NCBI GenBank assembly: GCA_002011085.2
Contig: MTMB02000001.1
Coordinates: 721,007 to 785,006, forward strand
From: Candidatus Geothermarchaeum rappei
GTDB taxonomy: Archaea > Thermoproteota > Nitrososphaeria > Geothermarchaeales > JDFR-13
Length of the DNA stretch: 64,000 nt
Direction: 5' to 3'
How positions within the stretch are numbered: position 1 is the stretch's first letter; each line of letters begins with the position of its first letter. The notes below the pieces were generated by a model, which was given only the letters and a program-made list of their open reading frames with translations, searched no databases and had not been told where the DNA came from. Below, one piece after another: positions 37,006 to 45,238 of the stretch. The position numbers and the translations under genes were made by a program.

Positions 37006-39087
37006 TTATGATCTCCCGGCCTTGGAGGGCTCTGGCCTCCTCCCCTTGTAATATTTCCCTATTGAGACAAGCATTATAAACGCTATAGATGCGATTACAG
37101 CATATACACCAGTCTCCCTCAGCAATTCGATAGCTCCTACAAACCACCCGCCACTAGATGTAGCGGCGGAGTCGCTATCGGAGCCAGACGCTGAACTAGA
37201 CTGAGACTGGCCTCCATTCCCAACCCATACTTCTCTAATATTCGAAAGATGTTTCAAGACAAGGTAAGCCTTGAGATATGTTATTGCGCTTTCTATAAAA
37301 GACACCCTCGAGTCATCGGACTCATATATCAATGCTCTCTCCAACATACTCTGTACCATGGTAGGCTTATAGCCACCCGTGATATTCAGATAATAGGTCA
37401 GTGTGTATAGAGTGGCATTAAGTTTACTGGGCAGAATATCCTTGAAACCTGGGTGAAGATTAAAGTATAAACTGGCATAGCTTATTCCCTTAAGGATGTA
37501 GCCTAATGTGGCCTCTCTATAGATGGTGGCATTACCATTTCCATTATCCCATATCGACCTGCCTTTCCATATATTACCTAGGCTAAGGCTAATTATATCT
37601 GACCTCACCCGAGTATAGGCGCTATAGTCATAGGAGTACTTAGACAGGAAGGATCCGTAGTTTAGCATTATCGTTATCGCCTTATTTAGATCCATTTCCC
37701 CATTTTGATTAGTTGAGAGACATATTAAAGCTAAAGCTTCGGCCTGCGTTAACTTCATAACAGCATTTGCCAATGCGTTTGCTATAGATGACTTCACCGC
37801 TACAGAGTTAAAAGCCCCATTATTGTTTATGATATAAAGGCCATAAATATAGATTCGCGATTCTTTATTAGCCTGGTAAAACAGTCTACATGCTTCTGAT
37901 AGGAGAAGCATGCTATCAGGATTGAGGTAATTTTCAGTGATCCGAAGGATCAGGCTATATACCCTAGCCTCCATGCCCTTATAGTCAACCACGATGTAAT
38001 CTATAGCGTCATGTGGATAAAATACCATCTGTAACAAGTAATACGTCTCAATAGCTGTGCCATAGGCCAAAGTTAGGTAGTCCATAGCGGCGAAATAAAA
38101 ACCTTTCTCCCTCATATATGCCGATGAATCTAGGTATAGACTGATGTTATACAGCCTATTCTCAACCCAAGTATCGAATAACGGGAGGTGGATTCGGATA
38201 TTTTTACTTTGCCGGATATCTTCAATCTTATCATATAAATGTGAGGTTCTATTCTCAATAAGAAGGAGGTAATTATATAATACGCTTGCCCTATCATCTA
38301 TTGCTTTATCCGTGGTATCTACCTTTGTATATGGCCTTAACATTAAATCTTCAGGCACCTCGTTAATCCCTATGAAGAAGGCGTCTAGACCAGTCGCCAC
38401 CTGAATAATTTTTATTTTCGTAGAATTGAAATCGATAAATTCTACCTCCACTTCTTTAGTCGAGAATACGTAAGGCCCTATATGGATGGTCTCTTCTTTA
38501 ATCTCATATTTCCTATCCTGATACATGGGGATAACGATAGCCGAATAATTATATTCCTCCGCTCCACTTACCTTCTCCATAATCTTCCCTACGAACCCCA
38601 CCGTTGAGTCTGGGTTTATAGTGCCTGTCAGCAATATGTCTTGACGATATGAAATCCCTGTGAATGCTGATAGGGTTGCAATATACACGGCCAGTGAGAG
38701 GCTTGTGCCAGTGAAATACGACACTTCCATTTTTGGATGTACATATATAGTATAGTTGTATTCATAAGGAACTTTTCCGAGTATCCATGTTGCCTCATAT
38801 ACTGCCCCTCGAATAGAGTCATAAAATAATTTATCATAGGATACTCCTTCTACACTAACCCAGCCAGAGCCATCGGATATGCGTACCTCTACTTTTACTG
38901 GGAAAGCTTCATCTTCATAAACGGCTATGCCTATAGCGAGGCCAACATTATATATGTCGCTGGGGGATGATGAGACGCCTTCATATACTAGGCCTGTGTT
39001 AAGTAGCATCAGGCCTATTAAAAACCCTACTAATATAAGGTTTCTAAAGTTTTTGACGCCAATACGACGCCTAATATAGCGACTCAT
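37006..39087 (-). CDS. Secreted membrane-anchored Lon-like serine protease (S16-type domain)
   Basis: Protein of 693 residues with an N-terminal hydrophobic segment (about 17-35), a Lon-type proteolytic domain (about 45-240), a helical region of about 390 residues, a Ser/Asp-rich linker (about 631-650) and a C-terminal membrane helix (about 653-678) ending in a basic tail. The protease domain aligns with bacterial Lon: nucleophile Ser129 in FTGTSLSLA, LLTGTINPDSTVGFVG, and general-base Lys172 in KIMEKV, exactly 43 residues apart as in E. coli Lon (Ser679/Lys722). There is no AAA domain. It resembles the ATPase-free archaeal Lon-like proteases of COG1750, facing outside. The ATG overlaps the stop of the cytochrome gene, so both are coupled. 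Its substrate is unknown. Confidence 0.75.
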   Translation of the reverse strand: MSRYIRRRIGVKNFRNLILVGFLIGLMLLNTGLVYEGVSSSPSDIYNVGLAIGIAVYEDEAFPVKVEVRISDGSGWVSVEGVSYDKLFYDSIRGAVYEATWILGKVPYEYNYTIYVHPKMEVSYFTGTSLSLAVYIATLSAFTGISYRQDILLTGTINPDSTVGFVGKIMEKVSGAEEYNYSAIVIPMYQDRKYEIKEETIHIGPYVFSTKEVEVEFIDFNSTKIKIIQVATGLDAFFIGINEVPEDLMLRPYTKVDTTDKAIDDRASVLYNYLLLIENRTSHLYDKIEDIRQSKNIRIHLPLFDTWVENRLYNISLYLDSSAYMREKGFYFAAMDYLTLAYGTAIETYYLLQMVFYPHDAIDYIVVDYKGMEARVYSLILRITENYLNPDSMLLLSEACRLFYQANKESRIYIYGLYIINNNGAFNSVAVKSSIANALANAVMKLTQAEALALICLSTNQNGEMDLNKAITIMLNYGSFLSKYSYDYSAYTRVRSDIISLSLGNIWKGRSIWDNGNGNATIYREATLGYILKGISYASLYFNLHPGFKDILPSKLNATLYTLTYYLNITGGYKPTMVQSMLERALIYESDDSRVSFIESAITYLKAYLVLKHLSNIREVWVGNGGQSQSSSASGSDSDSAATSSGGWFVGAIELLRETGVYAVIASIAFIMLVSIGKYYKGRRPEPSKAGRS

Positions 39088-40469
39088 CTCCGTCTCCCCA
39101 AGATTATTATGGATAATAAGAGTAATGAAACTAGTAGTATTACAGCTAATAAAAGCATGTTATTTTCTCCATTAGCACCCGAACCAATTCCTTGATTCAA
39201 CGCCTGTATTGTATGAGGGCTATCCATATTCTTTAATGCCGTCGACGGGATGGGGATCAAGCCCTCGGCATCTTCTATTGAGGCTGGAGTAGCAGGATCA
39301 TAGACAAAGTGACAATTGAAGCAGGTTAGTATTCTAAAGCTCTGACCAGTTATCAGTGAAGCATCGCCGTCTCTCATAGCATAAAATGGTAGCGAATACC
39401 TTGGATCTCCGGCTACATCAACTGGTTTAATTGGCACAGAAAGTGTTGTAGAGTTACTTCCATTATAGAAGAAGATATTCCTCCAGTCGCCAAAGTTTAG
39501 GTTTGTAGGCGTCGCATATAACCCTGAGCCGGGCCAATACATATATAGCCATGATCCAGTACTATTGTATCTAGATATATGGAGAGTAGAGTGGCATCTA
39601 CAACCGACATTCGCATGAATTGACGTGGATACAGACTGGGAGACTCCACTATGGCAAGAGCCACATGCTTGCCACGTGTATGTCTCAGCGTTATTATCTA
39701 CTGCATGGGGCTCTAGATTATATGTGGACGCCCCATATCCAGATGTATTACTATGACAGCTATAGCATGTATCTGGATGTGTCACCCAATAATTACTTGT
39801 GGTAGTGTCCCTAGTGGTCTCCACCGTGAAGTGGCACTTCTGACATACCCAGTATCTCTTGCCTGAGGGTATGTCCGTGGGGGAACCTGTATATGGGTCT
39901 ATAAAGTTATATGGGAATATATCGGTTGTTGTTGTGCCTATGTTTGTCGTGTAGAACCACCTTATCACATCAATCATATCGCTGACTGGAGAAGTGTCCC
40001 TTCTAACCACATATGTATTAAGGAAGTATACTGTTGGATTTGATGGCGGGGTTAGATCTGTGGTAACTATCTCGTGGTCACGGCATCCATAGTATCCTAT
40101 ATCCCTAGTATCATAGTCTTGATGGCCAGCATGATATGTATCGTGGCAAAATGAGCATCCTATCCCTCTGTGAGAGCTGTTTGAAAACGCGTGTACAAGC
40201 GTCTGGGTATTGGTTACATCCATATGGCACGCTATACACCTATAATTCTCCAATACCTTGGTGTCCTCACTTACCTGGGCGGTTCTCGATGGGAAGCCTA
40301 CATGACAGAATCTACAGAATAATATGGTTCTAGAGGTTAGGAATAGACCATCGTCATGGGAGGTGGTTTGAACCAAGTCTCCAAACACATGAGGGGGGAG
40401 TATAATATACAGTCCCCCGATTATCAGAGTCGCTAAAAACAGACTTATCATTAACTTTCTGATATTCAT
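39084..40469 (-). CDS. Multiheme c-type cytochrome, membrane-anchored
   Basis: Protein of 461 residues with an N-terminal signal/anchor (about 6-25) and a C-terminal helix (about 428-457) followed by RRR, so the haem domain faces outside. Seven canonical CxxCH haem sites are at residues 52-56, 78-82, 105-109, 209-213, 235-239, 269-273 and 383-387. An eighth, unusual CxCH site (CRCH) is at 290-293. Many extra histidines could be distal ligands. No known enzyme family (nitrite, hydroxylamine or octahaem reductases) is obvious from the spacing. It is the middle gene of a tight operon: 12 bases after the FG-GAP gene and overlapping the Lon-like gene. A role in extracytoplasmic electron transfer is inferred. 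Confidence 0.88.
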   Translation of the reverse strand: MNIRKLMISLFLATLIIGGLYIILPPHVFGDLVQTTSHDDGLFLTSRTILFCRFCHVGFPSRTAQVSEDTKVLENYRCIACHMDVTNTQTLVHAFSNSSHRGIGCSFCHDTYHAGHQDYDTRDIGYYGCRDHEIVTTDLTPPSNPTVYFLNTYVVRRDTSPVSDMIDVIRWFYTTNIGTTTTDIFPYNFIDPYTGSPTDIPSGKRYWVCQKCHFTVETTRDTTTSNYWVTHPDTCYSCHSNTSGYGASTYNLEPHAVDNNAETYTWQACGSCHSGVSQSVSTSIHANVGCRCHSTLHISRYNSTGSWLYMYWPGSGLYATPTNLNFGDWRNIFFYNGSNSTTLSVPIKPVDVAGDPRYSLPFYAMRDGDASLITGQSFRILTCFNCHFVYDPATPASIEDAEGLIPIPSTALKNMDSPHTIQALNQGIGSGANGENNMLLLAVILLVSLLLLSIIILGRRR

Positions 40470-40481
40470 TCAACCACCTCC

Positions 40482-42038
40482 CTAATCAATACAATAGATG
40501 TATTGGAAAGTGGAGACCACGACTTCTAGATTCCCGTCGGAATCAACATCTCCTATAGACAATGTTGGCCAACTGAATTTTGTATCGTCAACACCAGCTA
40601 AGTTGAAGGTGCTATACGATACTGTAAGCGACCATTCAACGGCTCCACTCTGAGCATCAATAGAATATATCTTGTACCGAGGGCCACCCCATCTCTGGTC
40701 TTTACTTACACCGTCAGTGCTAACTGCAACTAACTCATATGAACCGTCGTTATCTATATCTACTATTATGAGCGCTACCGCCACAGGCGGGGCCCCATCA
40801 GATCCGAATATAGTTGGCCAATATGGATCGGCCATAAGGAGACTAGTAACATTATAGGATCCAGCAGAATACTCAATCCTGTAAATGTATCCATCGCCCG
40901 ACCCCAAGAATATTTCAGCGATATTATCTCCATCCACGTCTCCAGCTGCAATTGCTGGTTGTGATACCCATGCAAACAACGCTCTACCAGTGGGGGGATT
41001 AACAACTGCCTCAACAGCTCCAGTCTGGCAATTTAATAGGGCTAGATACCCCTCCACCCCTGTTTTCACCATTCTACCTCCTGAAGATGCAAATGTCTCC
41101 TTACCTACAGATAGAATTATCTCCTCTACCCCATCTCCATCAACGTCTGCCACTACTGGAGTATGTATAACAAATTTATATTGAAGAGTTGGATTTAGCC
41201 ATAAATCCGTCTTCCATATTTCGGATCCATCAGACCCAGAAATGCCATAAACATATCCATACATGTCACTGTATACGATATCCCTAACACCATCGCCATT
41301 TATATCTGGGAGGAGTGTAGGGCTACCTACAATTATGTAACCCCTGTCATCTGTTTCCCACACAATAGATCCATCGGATGAAGATAGTGATATAAGGCCA
41401 AATTTTGTGACTACTACAATCTCCAGAGACCCGTCCCCATCCAAATCATATAATAATGGGCTCGAAGAGACTTCCTCATCTATCTGAGCGCTTTTCCACT
41501 TGATCGTTATCCCCCAATTAGCAGGGTCAACATCTACAGCGACCACGCACCCATCTTTGGTACCCATTACGAACTCCAGTAGATTATCGTTATCAATATC
41601 ACCTGCAGCAGGAGCGGAGAATGGATTGGCCTCAACAGATGAATAACCTAATCGGGTACCATCAGATCCTCTAAGGATTATTAGCCTACCCCCCGAGTCC
41701 ACTGTAACTATTTCCGCCTGTCCATCTCCATTTATGTCTACAATTAGATGATCAACATTAAAAGCGAACTGTCCCTCTGTTAATGTAAAGGAGTAACTCC
41801 ATTTATTTGTTGGTGTAGCTATTGCTCCAGTACCTATTGATATAGGGATATATGCTGTTCTCTCCGGATCCCCTCCCAGAGTTGTCCAATAAAGGGACTG
41901 TACCTGGGACACTGCCACAGGTACAGTACTGGAGGGCGTGGGGGACAAAATCATAGAAATGACTATAATTATAATAACAACCAGTGGAATTGTACCTAGA
42001 ATTTTAAAGCTCGTATGGCCAAGCCTATCTTTCAACAT
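40482..42038 (-). CDS. FG-GAP/VCBS repeat beta-propeller protein, membrane-anchored
   Basis: About 518 residues with one N-terminal helix (IPLVVIIIIVISMIL) and an outside beta-propeller. Eight calcium-type D-x-D/N-x-D-G-like loops are spread along it, for example DINGDGQAEIV, DLDGDGSLEIV, DVDGDGVEEII, DVDGDNIAEIF, DIDNDGSYELV and DVDSDGNLEVV, interleaved with PQQ-like strands such as GSDGSEIWKTD. Integrin-like propellers of this kind bind partners, sugars or metals. The ATG at 42038 follows GTGGGGGG; a GTG at 42047 is an alternative. It is the first gene of the propeller-cytochrome-protease operon, so it may dock the cytochrome or recognise an extracellular substrate. Confidence 0.85.
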   Translation of the reverse strand: MLKDRLGHTSFKILGTIPLVVIIIIVISMILSPTPSSTVPVAVSQVQSLYWTTLGGDPERTAYIPISIGTGAIATPTNKWSYSFTLTEGQFAFNVDHLIVDINGDGQAEIVTVDSGGRLIILRGSDGTRLGYSSVEANPFSAPAAGDIDNDNLLEFVMGTKDGCVVAVDVDPANWGITIKWKSAQIDEEVSSSPLLYDLDGDGSLEIVVVTKFGLISLSSSDGSIVWETDDRGYIIVGSPTLLPDINGDGVRDIVYSDMYGYVYGISGSDGSEIWKTDLWLNPTLQYKFVIHTPVVADVDGDGVEEIILSVGKETFASSGGRMVKTGVEGYLALLNCQTGAVEAVVNPPTGRALFAWVSQPAIAAGDVDGDNIAEIFLGSGDGYIYRIEYSAGSYNVTSLLMADPYWPTIFGSDGAPPVAVALIIVDIDNDGSYELVAVSTDGVSKDQRWGGPRYKIYSIDAQSGAVEWSLTVSYSTFNLAGVDDTKFSWPTLSIGDVDSDGNLEVVVSTFQYIYCID

Positions 42039-42169
42039 ACCCCCCACTCAATATTAAAGTGGTTAATATTCATATTTATAGACTCGTATAGGTTGAACTT
42101 TACAATACATATTTTTAGATAAATACCTGAATTAGATGATTGACATGCCACGAATCCTAAACAAAGTGT

Positions 42170-43327
42170 TTAGCCGATGACCATCATCTCCTTAATTAAA
42201 CGTCCTTCTTCGAACCTAGTTGGTAAGAAAGGCTTCATCAACTCTGGGATAACTCCATCAATTAAATGGTCAGCCATTACAACACCTACATAGGGAGCCA
42301 TCATAAAACCGTGGCCGCTAAATCCTGTTGCTACATATAGGCCTTCAGGCCATTTATCATCCCTACCTAGGATATGGCTATGGTCGGGGGACATGTTATA
42401 GTCTCCTGACCAGATTCGTAGGAAAGAAAGGTATTTTAGCGCTGGTATTAGGTTAATTGCATGTCGGGCGAATGTGGATAAGTATTTCATGGTATTTGTA
42501 AACTCATATTCATTCTTTACATGAGGATAGTCCACGCTTCCCATAACCTCTCCTCTTGGAGTCTGACATATGTATAATCCTTGGGATTCTGGCCGCATGT
42601 CTATAATCAGCGGCTCTATAAATGGTTTGGTAGGCTCCATGACACCAAGCTCCTTTCTCACAGGCGTGAGTGGTATATCGACTCCGGCGGTCTTTAGAAT
42701 CAGCTTGCTCCATGCTCCAGCTGCAACAATAACGTTATCCGCTTCAATAAATCCATTTTTTGTTTGAACGCCTTTTATCTTATTATCATCGACGACGAGC
42801 TCCTCCACAGGATTATATTCAAACACCTTTCCTCCTCTCTTCTTTACCCCGTAGTAGTATCCGAATGTCACGAAATCATGGTGAATCTTTCCATTCTGAG
42901 GGCCCAAAACTCCCTTCACCAGACCACTTATATTCAGGTATGGATAACGTTGTTTAACCTCCTTCTCGTCCAAGAATATGACCGGATAGCCATATTTGGA
43001 CCATACTCGCCTATTCATCTCTTCATATGCCTTTAACGTATGCTCATCAAATATGAGCCAGAGATAGCCTCCTAAATATAAGATTGGGTTCCAGCCTAAT
43101 TCCTTACCAAGGTTTATCATAAGTTTACGGGACTCTATTGCAAAACGAACGTTTTCCTCCGACCAGAAATGGACCCGGATATGAGAGCCATTTCTAGTAC
43201 TTGCCCCATATCCAATGTAATTTTTTTCAAGTACAGATACTTTTAGCCCAGGCTTTTTCTTTAATAGATAATATGCTATGGAAAGCCCTACAACTCCTCC
43301 CCCAACGATTACATAGTCCCTTTTCAT
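42170..43327 (-). CDS. FAD-dependent oxidoreductase, DAO family (sarcosine oxidase beta/proline dehydrogenase beta-like)
   Basis: Flavoprotein of 385 residues, the catalytic subunit of a two-component amine/imino-acid dehydrogenase. It opens with the dinucleotide motif YVIVGGGVVGLSIAYYL, has STRNGSHIRVHFW near the FAD site, and ends with GDYNMSPDHSHILG and YVATGFSGHGFMMAPYVG, as in SoxB, OoxB and the archaeal dye-linked L-proline dehydrogenase beta subunit. It overlaps the alpha-subunit gene by four bases (ATGA). Likely substrates are sarcosine, proline, hydroxyproline or a similar N-substituted amino acid; the sequence does not decide. Confidence 0.85.
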   Translation of the reverse strand: MKRDYVIVGGGVVGLSIAYYLLKKKPGLKVSVLEKNYIGYGASTRNGSHIRVHFWSEENVRFAIESRKLMINLGKELGWNPILYLGGYLWLIFDEHTLKAYEEMNRRVWSKYGYPVIFLDEKEVKQRYPYLNISGLVKGVLGPQNGKIHHDFVTFGYYYGVKKRGGKVFEYNPVEELVVDDNKIKGVQTKNGFIEADNVIVAAGAWSKLILKTAGVDIPLTPVRKELGVMEPTKPFIEPLIIDMRPESQGLYICQTPRGEVMGSVDYPHVKNEYEFTNTMKYLSTFARHAINLIPALKYLSFLRIWSGDYNMSPDHSHILGRDDKWPEGLYVATGFSGHGFMMAPYVGVVMADHLIDGVIPELMKPFLPTRFEEGRLIKEMMVIG

Positions 43328-45165
43328 ATCTCAACACCAGCTAGGCTATATAGCTTATGTGGAATAACCGGGTACCGGGTTCTAAAACGCCCTACCTCCA
43401 ATGGCGTCTTACCGGATAGAGAAGATATTATAACCGCTGCATTGAAAATACAGTCTCTACCCTGACAGGAGCCCGTCCCAAGACCGCTGAAACGCTTTAC
43501 GAGCTCCATCCTATACATATCCATATCCTCAACCATATGAATTAGATCTGCTACCGTGACATCCATTGAGTAACATACGAACTGCTTAGATGGGTCTCCT
43601 TCATACCATGTAATGGGTTTTCTCCAGCTATAATATGAATAAGCATTCCCCTCTTTGAATGCTTTATCCATGTCTTCTAAGGCACTAAGGGTCTCTGGGT
43701 AGTTACTCTCCAATGTCTTTCTACCCATGTTTAGGGCGTTATCATATTCATCATCCAGTTTCCCACCCGCCTTATGAGCCGCTAAGTATCCCACAGCTCT
43801 TGAGAGATGATATTCTACCTCCATTGGCAGGATTCCTCCAGCGGATCCCGCGATTAAGATGTTATCCATATTTGTCTCGCCATTCCATGCATGAAGAGGG
43901 ACGAAACCGCCTATCCTTACGTCAAATGCAGAGGCTATCTTAAACTGTCCCGAAACCTCCATATCTGGAACTCTATATGGAGACATCGCAACGAAGAAGG
44001 TATTCAACCTACGACGGGCTCCACCATCAACTGATATCTCAAGTGATGAGACTCCATTTGCACCCTTCGCCGCTATCCTTGTGACTCCAGTTATGACCTC
44101 AATATTCTTTTCAGCAGCCTCTTCAACAAGATCACGTAGCTCACCATCTCTTCTTTTATCGACTATCGTTACTTTAATCCCTCTCCTCATAAACTCTTCC
44201 GCAATATGAATGGAGTCGTTGTTAAGCCCTATTATAACCCCCTTTCTCCCGGGGAGAGTATTATATATTTTTAGTAGACGTGTGGCCGCTGAAAGATACA
44301 TTATCCTAGGAAGATCATTTTCCTCAAAAATGGCAGGTATCTCCCTAGAACCAGTTGCAACGACTACTACCTTGGGTTTGAATAGAATGGTGGTATTATT
44401 TGTTAGACTGTAACCTACATACGCATCATCTAGTATTCCTTGGAACACGGTTTCCCCCAGTATCTTAACCCCATTATTTACAGCTTCATTTACGAGATTC
44501 TTTATCAATTCGCCTGAGGAGCCTAAGCCCTCCAAATTAAGCTCGTCGATGTATCTCAACCTTCCTCCGACCGAATAGGTAGCCTCTACTAAAACGGTTT
44601 TAGCCCCCGATTTTGATGCAGCAACAGCTGCAGATAAACCAGCTAACCCGCCTCCAACAACCAATACGTCTGTCTCAATGGAAATATTCTTGGGTGGAGG
44701 AGGGATATCCACCACTTTTAATGGTGGGGTATTGTATGGAAGAGTCTTCTTGATTGTATTTAGAAGAAGGTTCCATCCAAATCGACTTCGAAAGAACCAG
44801 TTGTTGTAAAATCCAACTTTAAACAGGTTTCTGAATACCCATATAAGCTTGTTCAACATGGTGACATTCATTTCACACGATACCTTCAGACCTTCTCTTG
44901 TCTGTAAAACATATGGGTTCTCTTCAAAACCATCTTCTATTCCAACTCGTTCAGCTCCCCACCAGTCAAGTGAGTAAAATCCCCTTAAACGTCCATATTT
45001 ATAACTTCTGCTAAAGCCATAGATCCCGTTTCTATATAGAGCGACTGCCAATGGAAGCCCTTTGTAAACAGATAACGGGACACCATTGACGTATATCGTG
45101 ACTAAGTTATATGATTCCTTCCTATGCACATTAGACACCAGCCGAGGACCATAGAAACACGCCAT
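43324..45165 (-). CDS. Sarcosine oxidase alpha-like/proline dehydrogenase alpha-like flavoprotein
   Basis: Protein of 613 residues in three parts. Residues about 20-110 form a SoxA-type N-terminal domain (VNGVPLSVYKGLPLAVALY, SRSYKYGRLRG) without the cysteines of a plant-type ferredoxin. Residues about 165-490 are a pyridine-nucleotide-disulfide-type FAD/NAD module (VLVVGGGLAGLSAAVAA, VVVVATGSREIP, DNILIAGSAGGILP). The C-terminus (about 535-600) is a BFD-like [2Fe-2S] domain with SCQGRDC, but the first cysteine pair is reduced to a single Cys (VCYSMDV). The domain order matches the alpha subunits of heterodimeric proline/sarcosine dehydrogenases such as OoxA. It relays electrons from the beta subunit to an unknown acceptor. 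Confidence 0.82.
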   Translation of the reverse strand: MACFYGPRLVSNVHRKESYNLVTIYVNGVPLSVYKGLPLAVALYRNGIYGFSRSYKYGRLRGFYSLDWWGAERVGIEDGFEENPYVLQTREGLKVSCEMNVTMLNKLIWVFRNLFKVGFYNNWFFRSRFGWNLLLNTIKKTLPYNTPPLKVVDIPPPPKNISIETDVLVVGGGLAGLSAAVAASKSGAKTVLVEATYSVGGRLRYIDELNLEGLGSSGELIKNLVNEAVNNGVKILGETVFQGILDDAYVGYSLTNNTTILFKPKVVVVATGSREIPAIFEENDLPRIMYLSAATRLLKIYNTLPGRKGVIIGLNNDSIHIAEEFMRRGIKVTIVDKRRDGELRDLVEEAAEKNIEVITGVTRIAAKGANGVSSLEISVDGGARRRLNTFFVAMSPYRVPDMEVSGQFKIASAFDVRIGGFVPLHAWNGETNMDNILIAGSAGGILPMEVEYHLSRAVGYLAAHKAGGKLDDEYDNALNMGRKTLESNYPETLSALEDMDKAFKEGNAYSYYSWRKPITWYEGDPSKQFVCYSMDVTVADLIHMVEDMDMYRMELVKRFSGLGTGSCQGRDCIFNAAVIISSLSGKTPLEVGRFRTRYPVIPHKLYSLAGVEI

Positions 45166-45238
45166 TAATGTTTATAATATTTCATTTGAATTTACCTAAA
45201 TTTTTTCTATATATCTTATATACCATCGGCATAATCGG

